Shown here piece by piece: positions 8,384 through 14,943 of a stretch of 17,389 bases of DNA (position 1 is the stretch's first letter; every line of letters starts with the position of its first letter). The notes under the pieces are model-generated. The model did no database searches and had not been told where the DNA came from. It saw only the letters and a list, made by a program, of their open reading frames with translations. Source of the stretch: Limiplasma sp048370855 (GTDB taxonomy: Bacteria; Bacillota; Clostridia; Christensenellales; Aristaeellaceae); NCBI GenBank assembly GCA_048370855.1, contig DBGEOK010000102.1, forward strand, positions 1 through 17,389. The letters run 5' to 3'. The translations under genes were made by a program, and so were the position numbers.

Positions 8384-8693
8384 CGGTCATAACCCTTTCC
8401 GCAATACGCCTGACCGCCATCGGCAGCCGCTCGCGCGCGCGCAGCATTTGCTCGTCGATCCTTGACCTCTCCCTGCCCGCTTCCTCATCCAGGGTCTGGC
8501 GCATGGCGGCGCGCTTTTCCTCCAAAATGCTTTGGTATAGCGCGCGGTGCTCCCGCGCCATCCGGCGTTCGCTGTCCACGCAGTACGTTTCGGTTTCCTT
8601 AATAAGCTCGCGCGCCTCGCGCTGGGCCTCCAGCACGAGGCTCTCGGCCTTTTCCTCCGCGGCGCGGACCGCCTCAAACAGATCTGTTGCCAT
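8370..8693 (-). CDS. ntpF: V-type ATP synthase peripheral stalk helix protein (G/H type)
   Basis: This is a 107-residue, almost entirely charged helical protein (runs such as EKAESLVLEAQREARELI) with no membrane segment. It lies directly before subunit I. That is the position of ntpF in E. hirae and of the subunit-H/G-type gene in other Firmicutes V-ATPase operons. The product is expected to pair with subunit E in the peripheral stalk. The naming differs between systems (NtpF, AtpH, subunit G). It begins 24 bp after upp with a GGGAG ribosome site about 12 bases upstream, somewhat long. Sequence alone would not identify it, because such helices are low in specific motifs. Position carries the call. 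Confidence 0.86.
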   Translation of the reverse strand: MATDLFEAVRAAEEKAESLVLEAQREARELIKETETYCVDSERRMAREHRALYQSILEEKRAAMRQTLDEEAGRERSRIDEQMLRARERLPMAVRRIAERVMTDGNR

Positions 8694-8717
8694 GCGAAAT
8701 CCGGTCTCCCTTCGGCT

Positions 8718-9347
8718 TTACTTGGTGCCAAACAAACGGTCGCCCGCGTCTCCCAAGCCGGGCACGATATATCCATGCTCGTTAAGCTTTTCGTCACAGG
8801 CCGCCACATAGATGTTCACGTCCGGATGATCCCGCTGAACGCGCTCGATGCCCTCCGGCGCGGCGATCAGGTTGACCAGCCGAATATTTTTGCAGTTGCG
8901 CTGCTTGATAAACGTAATGGCCGCCGAAGCGCTGCCGCCCGTGGCAAGCATGGGGTCGAGCACCAGCAGCTCCCGGTTCTCGCTGTCGGCGGGCAGCTTG
9001 CAATAATATTCCACCGGCTGCAAGGTAGCGGGATCACGGTATAGGCCGATGTGCCCAATGCGCGCCGCGGGGATCAGCTTCGCAACGCCGTCCACCATGC
9101 CCAGGCCCGCGCGCAGGATCGGCACGATGCCGACTTTTTTTCCGCTTAGCACACGGGAACGGGTGGCGCAAATGGGGGTATCAATCTCGATCTCTTCGGT
9201 GGGCAGGTCCCTCGTCACCTCATAGACCATCAGCATGCTGATTTCCTCCAGCAGCTCCCGAAACTCCTTTGCCCCGGTGTTCCTGTCCCGCATCAGGCTT
9301 AGCTTGTGCTGGATGAGCGGATGGTCAAAAATGTACACCTTTCCCAT
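8718..9347 (-). CDS. upp: Uracil phosphoribosyltransferase
   Basis: This 209-residue protein is Upp, the cytosolic pyrimidine-salvage enzyme that joins uracil and PRPP to give UMP. Clear motifs are VPILRAGLGMVDG near residues 75-87, the PRPP loop VLDPMLATGGSA near 128-139, and the C-terminal uracil-binding segment EHGYIVPGLGDAGDRLFGTK. Length (208-209) and both ends match the family. AGGAGG lies 7 bases before the ATG. It is the first full gene of the transcription unit and is followed by the ATPase genes after only 24 bp. Upp next to the F-type atp operon is a known arrangement in Bacillus and relatives; here the neighbour is V-type. Confidence 0.98.
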   Translation of the reverse strand: MGKVYIFDHPLIQHKLSLMRDRNTGAKEFRELLEEISMLMVYEVTRDLPTEEIEIDTPICATRSRVLSGKKVGIVPILRAGLGMVDGVAKLIPAARIGHIGLYRDPATLQPVEYYCKLPADSENRELLVLDPMLATGGSASAAITFIKQRNCKNIRLVNLIAAPEGIERVQRDHPDVNIYVAACDEKLNEHGYIVPGLGDAGDRLFGTK

Positions 9348-9359
9348 GGAAAAGCCTCC

Positions 9360-9434
9360 TTATGTGCTGCGATTGCTCGCGTATGGAACCCATTCGACGG
9401 GGCTCTCATCTTCAAAACAGTCAGCCCGCGCCAT
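9360..9434 (-). other. Possible 24-codon leader ORF before upp
   Basis: Between the upp promoter and the upp ribosome site there is an ATG-initiated frame of 24 codons starting MARADCFEDESP. Its ATG would be only about 3 bases after the predicted transcription start, so it would be read as a near-leaderless message. Its stop TAA shares its last A with the upp AGGAGG, an arrangement that could couple ribosome arrival to upp initiation. There is no ribosome site and no recognisable family. It may be chance. Confidence 0.25.
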
Positions 9435-9443
9435 TCTCGACCT

Positions 9444-9472
9444 ATTATAGGGGATATCTGCCGCTATTGCAA
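9444..9472 (-). promoter_or_regulatory. Sigma-A-type promoter of the upp-ATPase unit
   Basis: Reading the minus strand, TTGCAA (9472-9467) is followed by exactly 17 bases and then a perfect TATAAT (9449-9444). The predicted start is near 9437, about 90 bases before the upp ATG. No other good promoter was seen before the ATPase genes, so they are probably transcribed from here together with upp. Confidence 0.8.
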
Positions 9473-9943
9473 GAGGCGGGATGAAATTTGTCCCATTTCC
9501 GGCCCAGCCGACCGGGCCCCGGGCGGACCGTCGGCGCGTTGCGCCGCCGCAAGCCCGAGCCGTCCCCACGGCCCGGCGCGAACGCGGCGTTTCCTTCGGT
9601 TGCGGAGGCCGTTCCGGGGTCAAGGAGCGATGGATGTCCATGTATCCGCCGCGGACGCATAAATAGCTTTTCCCAAAGCGCCGCGATCAATCGCCCCGCC
9701 CCTCGGCGCAACGGGAGACGCGGCCCGGCTCGTGGCCGCGCAATCCGCGGGAGGCTGAGCGCTTGGAACCGCCCTTTCCAAGCCGTAACGGAGAAGCCCG
9801 TCCCGCCCCTCGGACGCGGAAAGCGGCGAGCAGCCCCGCGCAGCGTCTCTATTCGCGGCGGACGGCCCGCTCCCGCATTTGCCGTGTGGAGCGGCTTTCC
9901 GCCCTCCCGCCGAACCACGGCGTTCCGGGTAGGAACGCGCGCC
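9473..9943. other. GC-rich gap between divergent promoters, no gene seen
   Basis: These 471 bases separate the upp promoter from the solute-binding-protein promoter. Open frames exist on both strands (for example 157 and 156 codons), but all translate to Arg/Pro/Gly/Ala-rich strings without motifs, ribosome sites or hydrophobic cores. That is the usual product of unselected GC-rich DNA. I see no RNA gene or insertion-sequence end. Decayed coding sequence is possible but I could not recognise any parent gene. Confidence 0.55.
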
Positions 9944-9972
9944 TTGCAGATGCGGTAATCCTATGCTATCAT
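9944..9972 (+). promoter_or_regulatory. Extended -10 promoter of the solute-binding protein gene
   Basis: TTGCAG (9944-9949), a 17-base spacer and TATCAT (9967-9972) form a sigma-A-like promoter. TGC directly before the -10 makes it an extended -10 (TGn). The predicted start is near 9979, giving a leader of about 208 bases before the start codon at 10187. Confidence 0.65.
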
Positions 9973-9978
9973 ATTGAT

Positions 9979-10186
9979 TAGCTGGAACAGAGGGATGCGC
10001 GCGAAGGGGCCGTCCGAAACCAAAAGGGGCAGCCCTGCTCCCGAAATACCGGAGAAGGACCGTGCCCGCCGCCAAGCGCCTCCGGGGAAACCGCATGACA
10101 GTACGTTTTGAACCCTTACAATCGAGCCCTTGGCGCCCGGGCCGCTCTCGGCGCAGGCGGGGCAGACCGGAAAGGAAGTACCGGCG
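9979..10186 (+). promoter_or_regulatory. Long structured 5' leader of the solute-binding protein gene
   Basis: The predicted leader is about 208 bases and contains potential stems. GTCC (10012-10015) pairs with GGAC (10057-10060), enclosing a hairpin GGGGCA/TGCTCC (10026-10031 with 10036-10041). A competing pairing of CTCC with GGAG is also possible. A further stem GCGCC/GGCGC lies near 10132-10153. I compared it by memory with common riboswitch cores (TPP, FMN, cobalamin, SAM, c-di-GMP) and saw no match. A regulatory role is therefore only a possibility. Confidence 0.25.
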
Positions 10187-11551
10187 ATGAAAAAGATCAT
10201 TTGTCTTGCGTTAACGCTGTTTACGACGGCATGCCTATATCCCGCGGCCTCTGCGAAAACCATTGTGACCTATGGCGGCACCTTCTCTCCAAACAACGCG
10301 GGGTATCAAGCGTTCCTTTCAGAGCATCCCGATATCTCCTTGAACTGGCCCGACGTGGTCTACTATTCGTCTTCCGCGTTTACCTCCGCCCTGCTGACCC
10401 GTGAATTTAGCTGCGATATGTTTACCTGGCCCACCGATTCAATGGACTGGTCCGTCCTGATGGAGAAAGGCTACTGTCTGGATCTGTCCGGCAGCAAAAT
10501 CCTGGCGGACGCCGTCGGCCGGATGCATCCGTACATAGCCGGACAGGCCATGCGCGACGGGCGTTTATATGCCATACCCGATGGCTGTAATTTTATCTTT
10601 TTACAGATCGACGAAGACACCTGGTTTGAGGCGGACCTGACATTGGACGATGTTCCCCAGTCCTTTCCCGAGTTTCTGGATTTTTTGGACCGTTGGTGCG
10701 ACCGCATCCAGGAGGAGCCCGAACCGGAGATCCGGGTACTGGGCGGCTGGGAGGAATCGCCGTATTCGGAGGCCTCTTACGTCTCCTGGCTCACAGGGCA
10801 TCTGGTTGAGGAAGCCGTCATGCAAATGCAATATGCCGGCGAAACGCTTCACTTTGACGGCCAGGAGCTGCAGGCGCTCCTGGATCGCTGTGATACCGTA
10901 GGCAGGCGTATCTATCAGCTTGAATCCCGAAGGGAGAGGGCTTGCCTTTTCGACGAATCCAGCCGGGGAGTATGGCCCTCCAGCAGCGCCAAGATCGTCT
11001 ATCTTCGCCTGAACGACGCGCAGCCCAAGCTGGTCAAGTCAGTCGTGTCCATGTGGGGTGTTTATGCTTCTGCCGGCAATCCCGAGGCTTGTATTGAGCT
11101 GTTGGAAAAGGTGGTCCGTGGCCCCGACGCTCCCGACTCCGCCATGGAAGAGTTGCTCCTTTACCGCGATGCGCGGGCAAAATTTGAGCCGGATTACGAA
11201 TCCAATCTGGCGTATTGGACAGGCGAGCTCAACGCCGTAATCGAACAGCTTCAGGACCCGGAGCTGGACGGAGACGCCAGGGCCGTCTTGGAGGAGGCGC
11301 GCATCAGGTATCAGGGGGCCGTAGAATTAGCTGAAAAAAACAAGTGGGTTATGACGCCCGAACAACTGGCCGATTATCAGTCCGCGGCAGATCGGCTCTA
11401 CGTTACGCCTCCAAGCTTCTTCGACGATTCGGAGAGTGCATGGGTTGCATTGGATAACCTGATAGACCTGTTCAGCAACCGGCATTTAACCTCCGAGAAA
11501 TTTCTGGAGAAGCTTGACCGTGTCGCGTGGATGACCCGGCTTGAGCAGTAG
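10187..11551 (+). CDS. Extracellular solute-binding protein (ABC importer, family 1-like)
   Basis: This 454-residue exported protein resembles the large Clostridia group of sugar/oligosaccharide-type solute-binding proteins. The start at 10187 is supported by AAGGAAG 8 bases upstream and by a typical signal peptide (MKKIICLALTLF, then ASA before Lys24). Cys16 follows TTA, a poor lipobox, so it could be a lipoprotein or be cleaved by signal peptidase I after residue 23. After that come the N-lobe start KTIVTYGGTFSPNN, a YAIPDG segment near 128-133 typical of these proteins, an acidic middle, and a C-terminal helix (SEKFLEKLDRVAWM) like the family's closing motif. No permease or ATPase gene lies beside it, so substrate and partner transporter are unknown. 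A longer frame from 10130 is unlikely because it would bury the signal peptide. Confidence 0.82.
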   Translation: MKKIICLALTLFTTACLYPAASAKTIVTYGGTFSPNNAGYQAFLSEHPDISLNWPDVVYYSSSAFTSALLTREFSCDMFTWPTDSMDWSVLMEKGYCLDLSGSKILADAVGRMHPYIAGQAMRDGRLYAIPDGCNFIFLQIDEDTWFEADLTLDDVPQSFPEFLDFLDRWCDRIQEEPEPEIRVLGGWEESPYSEASYVSWLTGHLVEEAVMQMQYAGETLHFDGQELQALLDRCDTVGRRIYQLESRRERACLFDESSRGVWPSSSAKIVYLRLNDAQPKLVKSVVSMWGVYASAGNPEACIELLEKVVRGPDAPDSAMEELLLYRDARAKFEPDYESNLAYWTGELNAVIEQLQDPELDGDARAVLEEARIRYQGAVELAEKNKWVMTPEQLADYQSAADRLYVTPPSFFDDSESAWVALDNLIDLFSNRHLTSEKFLEKLDRVAWMTRLEQ

Positions 11552-12000
11552 AGCGGGCACGCTTATCCGCCTTACTGGTAAAGGGGGATTTTGCCTCTTG
11601 ACGGCCGCGCCCTTCGCCTTCCTGGAAACCGAATCGACGCCGGAAAAGCGGTTTTATTTGGCTGATGGAATTATCCGCTTATTCCCTGCCTGAGATCGTC
11701 ATTATCACAATCCGCCATTTTCAGCGGCCGCCCCGTCGGCCGGATGGATGAGGGGCGAACCATTCAGCTTTCAGCGCGGCTCAATGCCATAGGCCTACCG
11801 CCATCTCGCTTTTCCATTCGGGAACCCCCATAGACCGTCGGCGGCGTTTGGTCGGGCGCAAAGTGGTGAACGGGAGATCTCCCTACCGCCCCGGTATTCC
11901 TCCGTAACGGCCGGGCCGGGGCGCCTGACGGCGATAGGAAATTCACAAGTGATGGCGGAAGGCCTTTGAGCCTTTACGTTATTGGATGGCGGGCAGAACC
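11552..12000. other. Intergenic stretch, no gene seen
   Basis: This part of the 0.9-kb gap after the solute-binding protein gene shows only short frames (for example 60 codons on the minus strand at 11764-11946) without ribosome sites or motifs. The bases from about 11940 to 12000 may be the last eroded part of the galE relic described next. An imperfect repeat of TTATCCGC followed by TTA occurs near 11564 and 11669. I could not assign any function. Confidence 0.5.
11566..11593 (+). terminator. Weak terminator-like hairpin after the solute-binding protein gene
   Basis: Fifteen bases after the stop codon, CCGCCTTAC can pair with GTAAAGGGGG around a two-base loop if one A is bulged. ATTTTG follows. 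The stem and T-run are both imperfect, so this is only a plausible rho-independent terminator. Confidence 0.3.
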
Positions 12001-12273
12001 CCGCGCCTTACGGCCCAACGGACGGCACAGACGATAAGGACCTTCCGGCGCTCCCGAACCGGCGCATGGTCGGCAGCGCCACCGGCCAACCGGGGGATCC
12101 CCGCGTCACATCCTTAAAAATCTGCTCAATCATGGCTTGGTTCCAGCCGCAGGGATTGGCGCATTTGGCTGATAAAGAGGGAGGCCCGCAGGAAGGGGCG
12201 TTGTCCTTTTCTTCCTAACAGAAGCCGAATAGGCTTTCTCATTCCAAAAGACGCCCCTCTTACGTATCGTCAG
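12001..12273 (-). pseudogene. Decayed galE-like relic (UDP-glucose 4-epimerase fragment)
   Basis: On the minus strand, 12163-12071 translates as CANPCGWNQAMIEQIFKDV and continues to PGWPVAL. This lines up without gaps with residues 144-174 of the intact GalE at 14944-15960. By hand count 20 of 31 residues and about 73 of 93 bases match. The catalytic Tyr148 is changed to Cys and Lys152 to Gln. Weaker similarity runs upstream to about 12273 (KRGV against KYGV, then SASV against SATV) in another frame, with an in-frame TAG between. It resumes downstream at 12053-12001 (PYR, then LGRKAR against PYV, then SGDVAR) after a deletion of roughly 100 codons. The N-terminal NAD-binding part is absent. 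It is therefore a broken remnant, not a gene. It lies opposite in strand to the intact copy. Confidence 0.75.
12194..12258 (+). other. Long imperfect hairpin within the relic
   Basis: Three nested pairings line up: AGGGGCGT (12194-12201) with ACGCCCCT (12251-12258), CTTTT (12206-12210) with AAAAG (12246-12250), and AGAAGCC (12220-12226) with GGCTTTCT (12232-12239, one bulge). The fold ends about 75 bases before the promoter of the next gene. It lacks a T-run after it. One arm is galE-relic sequence, so the structure may be accidental. Confidence 0.35.
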
Positions 12274-12333
12274 CGGCTTCCGCCCGCCCGGGGGAGAGGG
12301 CCTTTCCGCCGTCAGGGGGCTTTAGCCTCAAGC

Positions 12334-12362
12334 TTGACACCCATGCGGCTACGTGCTATGCT
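12334..12362 (+). promoter_or_regulatory. Strong promoter of the polysaccharide unit
   Basis: A perfect TTGACA (12334-12339), a 17-base spacer and TATGCT (12357-12362) with TGC before it (extended -10) form the best -35 in the window. The predicted start is near 12369, giving a leader of about 82 bases with a GGAGG ribosome site before the ATG at 12451. Confidence 0.82.
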
Positions 12363-12450
12363 TACAGTGTATATTGGGCGTAGTGTGTTGCTTGCATTTT
12401 GAGGCTTCGCCCCGGGCGGCGCGCACCCCAGCACTGCGGAGGCGGCGGCT

Positions 12451-13947
12451 ATGCGTAACAAAAGGTTCTATTCCACGCAGCTAATGAAGCTGGCATTTCA
12501 GATTCTGTTGTATATTTTCCTGTTTGTAACGTTCTTCGCACTGCTTTCCATCACCAATCCCGCCATTTTGAACCTGAGCCGTACCGCCGCCACCACCATG
12601 GCGACCTTCGCGCTGGTCATGCTCATCCTGACCATCGTGTACGGCGGTTACGACATCGGCGTAAAAAAACTGCGGTCCGTATTTGCCAGTCTTTCGCTGG
12701 CCACCCTTTTTACCGACATCATCACCTATGTGCAGTTGCAGATCATGAACGTCAACCCCAACAACCCCGAGGCAAACGACCATCTCGTCCTCTGGGGCGA
12801 GGATCTCGCGCTGCTGGGCGCCGCCATCGTGCTGCAAATCGGCATGATTTATTTTTTCGTCTCCATCGGGTATTCGTTTTACTTTCGCATCAATCCCCCG
12901 GAACGCTGCCTCGTCGTTACCTCCTCCCAGGAGCTGGCCGACCACGTGGCGGCCAAGCTGGATACCTTCCGGCAGAAATACAAGCTCTGCGACGTGGTGC
13001 ATTATGAATGCCCGGACGTCCATAAAAGCATTATGGCAAACGACGTGGTTTTTATAGCCGGCATCCCCGATACGGAGGAGGCCCAGCTTGAAGCCTTCTG
13101 CTATAAGCATAACAAAACCATTTACCTGCTGGCCGAGCTGGAGGACGTCATCATTTCCACCGCCCAGCAAAACATTCTGGACGACACGCCGTTCCTGTAC
13201 ATTCACCGCATGGAACCGACGCTGTTCCAGCTTTTTGCAAAGCGCGCCAGCGATATCCTCATCAGCCTGCTGGGGCTGATCGTCCTCAGCCCGGCGATGC
13301 TGGCAACGGCCGTGGTGCTCAAGCTGTCGCACAACGGCTCCGTCCTCTTTCGCCAGGAGCGCGCCACCATCAACGGCAATGTGTTTGAAATCATCAAATT
13401 CCGCACCATGTACGCCGAAGCCAGGGACGAGGAAAACAGCGTATCCGCCCGCAGGGACGACTCCCGCGTTACGCCGGTGGGCAAATTCCTTCGTAAATAC
13501 CGCATCGATGAAATCCCTCAATTATACAATGTGCTGCGCGGGGATATGAGCATCGTCGGCCCTAGGCCGGAAATGCTGGAAAATGTGGATAAGTATACCC
13601 GCGAGGTTCCGGAGTTTCGGTACCGGCAGCAGATGAAGGCGGGGCTGACCGGCCTGGCGCAAATCGAGGGGAAATACAACACCTCCCCGAAGGATAAGGC
13701 CATTTTGGACCTCCTGTACATTGAAAATTTTTCATTGGCATATGATTGCAAGCTTATGCTCCGCACGCTGACGGTCTTTTTCAGGCGGGACAGCACCGAG
13801 GGCTTTGGCGAAAAGGGCGTCAAATGCCCCAGAATGCGGGTGGACGCCGCGCCCTCCCCCGCCCCCCAGGCCGAGCGCCGCGGCGGAAAGCGCAAGCCGG
13901 GCGGAAAGGGCGGGGAAAGCGGCGAGCCGCTCCGCGCGGCGCTCTAG
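12451..13947 (+). CDS. Polyprenyl-phosphate sugar-1-phosphate transferase (polysaccharide priming enzyme)
   Basis: This 498-residue membrane protein belongs to the bacterial sugar transferase family (WbaP/CpsE-like phosphoglycosyl transferases), which move a sugar-1-phosphate from a nucleotide sugar to the lipid carrier undecaprenyl phosphate. Four membrane helices lie at about 11-33, 50-66, 76-98 and 117-142. A soluble Rossmann-like region follows (about 151-250). The catalytic domain opens with KRASDILISLLGLIVLSPAM (264-283). It carries IIKFRTM, GKFLRKYRIDEIPQLYNVLRG with the Asp353-Glu354 dyad, the SIVGPRPE loop (367-374) and KAGLTGLAQIEGKYN. GGAGG lies 8 bases before the ATG. The last 35 or so residues are a Pro/Gly/Lys/Arg-rich tail beyond the usual end. 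The sugar cannot be read from sequence; the following galE suggests galactose or glucose (inference). Confidence 0.93.
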   Translation: MRNKRFYSTQLMKLAFQILLYIFLFVTFFALLSITNPAILNLSRTAATTMATFALVMLILTIVYGGYDIGVKKLRSVFASLSLATLFTDIITYVQLQIMNVNPNNPEANDHLVLWGEDLALLGAAIVLQIGMIYFFVSIGYSFYFRINPPERCLVVTSSQELADHVAAKLDTFRQKYKLCDVVHYECPDVHKSIMANDVVFIAGIPDTEEAQLEAFCYKHNKTIYLLAELEDVIISTAQQNILDDTPFLYIHRMEPTLFQLFAKRASDILISLLGLIVLSPAMLATAVVLKLSHNGSVLFRQERATINGNVFEIIKFRTMYAEARDEENSVSARRDDSRVTPVGKFLRKYRIDEIPQLYNVLRGDMSIVGPRPEMLENVDKYTREVPEFRYRQQMKAGLTGLAQIEGKYNTSPKDKAILDLLYIENFSLAYDCKLMLRTLTVFFRRDSTEGFGEKGVKCPRMRVDAAPSPAPQAERRGGKRKPGGKGGESGEPLRAAL

Positions 13948-13956
13948 AGCTATCCA

Positions 13957-13978
13957 CCCGTCCTTGCAGGCGGGTTTT
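13957..13978 (+). terminator. Short intrinsic terminator or attenuator inside the polysaccharide unit
   Basis: CCCGTC pairs with GGCGGG (six pairs, one G-T) around the loop CTTGCA and is followed directly by TTTT. It sits in the 51-bp gap between the sugar transferase and the nucleotidyltransferase gene. No new promoter is evident after it, so it may reduce rather than stop read-through. Confidence 0.5.
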
Positions 13979-13998
13979 AGATAGAGGAAAAGGAAAGG

Positions 13999-14913
13999 AT
14001 GAGGAACATGGACAAAACCTTATTGATTATGGCCGCGGGTATGGGATCCCGATACGGCGGCAACAAGCAGATCGACGGCATGGGCCCGCATAACGAGGTG
14101 CTGATGCTCTATTCCATTTACGATGCCATCCAGGCCGGTTTCACGAAGGTTGTTTTCATCATCAAGCACGATTTTGAGGCCCGTTTCCGCGAGCTGGTCG
14201 GCGACGTCGTCAAGGACAAAATCAAGGTGGAGTATGCGTTCCAGGAGCTGGGCGACCTGCCCGCCGGCTGTTCCATCCCCGCCGGGCGCGTGAAGCCCCT
14301 GGGGACCGTCCAGGCCATTCTTTCCGCTAAAAACCTCATCCATGAACCGTTCGCCGTTATCAACGCAGACGACTATTACGGCGCGTCCGCGTTTAAAACC
14401 ATGATCGACCATCTGGGCAAGCTTTCCGCCGAGAAGCAGGCGTGCATGGTCGGTTATTATCTCAAAAACACCGTCAGCGAGCACGGCCATGTGACGCGCG
14501 GCGTATGCGGGGCGGACGAAAGCGGCCACCTCGTCTCCGTAACGGAAACGTATAAAATTCAGCCCTTCCCGGACGGAACCATCCGCGATACCGAAAAAGA
14601 TCCCGCCGGCGTGATCCTCGATCCAGAATGCCTGGTCAGCATGAACTTTTTCGGCTTCACCCCCTGGCTGTTTCAGAAGGCTGAGGAACGATTCGCCGCT
14701 TTCCTCCGCTCCCTTTCCCCCACCGAGCTCAAGGCCGAATATGTATTGCCCGTGCTGGTAGACCAGCTCATGCACGAGGACGGCCTGAAGGTAGACATGC
14801 TCAGCACCGACGCGGTCTGGTTCGGCGTCACCTATCAGGAGGATAAGCCGTTTGTCCAGGCCGAGCTTCAAAGGATGCACAACGAGGGCATCTATCCCGA
14901 GCGGCTTTTTTAA
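13999..14913 (+). CDS. Sugar-phosphate nucleotidyltransferase (NTP transferase domain)
   Basis: This 304-residue protein has the nucleotidyltransferase fold that makes NDP-sugars from a sugar phosphate and an NTP. The signature LLIMAAGMGSRYGGNKQ (residues 8-24) holds the nucleotide loop and Lys23. Further marks are LGTVQAIL near 101, INADDYYG with Asp124/Asp125 as likely metal ligands, VSMNFFGF near 213, and the closing WFGVTYQEDKPFVQAEL. It is like an uncharacterised Clostridia group rather than classical GalU. The likely role is to supply a UDP-sugar for the neighbouring priming transferase and epimerase (inference). The ATG at 14008 (MDKTLL) is an equally good start: AGGAAAAGGAAAGG lies before 13999, and AGGATGAGGAAC before 14008. 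Confidence 0.88.
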   Translation: MRNMDKTLLIMAAGMGSRYGGNKQIDGMGPHNEVLMLYSIYDAIQAGFTKVVFIIKHDFEARFRELVGDVVKDKIKVEYAFQELGDLPAGCSIPAGRVKPLGTVQAILSAKNLIHEPFAVINADDYYGASAFKTMIDHLGKLSAEKQACMVGYYLKNTVSEHGHVTRGVCGADESGHLVSVTETYKIQPFPDGTIRDTEKDPAGVILDPECLVSMNFFGFTPWLFQKAEERFAAFLRSLSPTELKAEYVLPVLVDQLMHEDGLKVDMLSTDAVWFGVTYQEDKPFVQAELQRMHNEGIYPERLF

Positions 14914-14943
14914 GCCGCCGTCAAACAAGGGAGGGCTTCCGCT

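Noticed and set aside
9445..10096. Overlapping open frames of about 155 codons on both strands in the gap before the solute-binding protein
   Set aside because: Compositions are Arg/Pro/Gly-rich on every frame, with no start context or conserved motif.
10130..10186. Longer N-terminus for the solute-binding protein
   Set aside because: It would place non-hydrophobic residues before a textbook signal peptide and lacks a ribosome site.
11982..12218. Plus-strand frame of 78 codons in the large gap
   Set aside because: It is the complement of the galE relic core. The similarity to GalE is on the minus strand, and no ribosome site precedes this frame.
12481..13521. Long minus-strand frame opposite the sugar transferase, and similar ones at 14020-14928 and 14956-15933
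   Set aside because: Each is the codon-aligned complement of a recognised gene, and none has its own ribosome site or family motif.
14901..14918. GCGGCTT-TTTT-AAGCCGC palindrome over the stop codon of the nucleotidyltransferase
   Set aside because: The T-run is in the loop, not after the stem, and galE follows with its own ribosome site 12 bases later, so it is unlikely to be a terminator.
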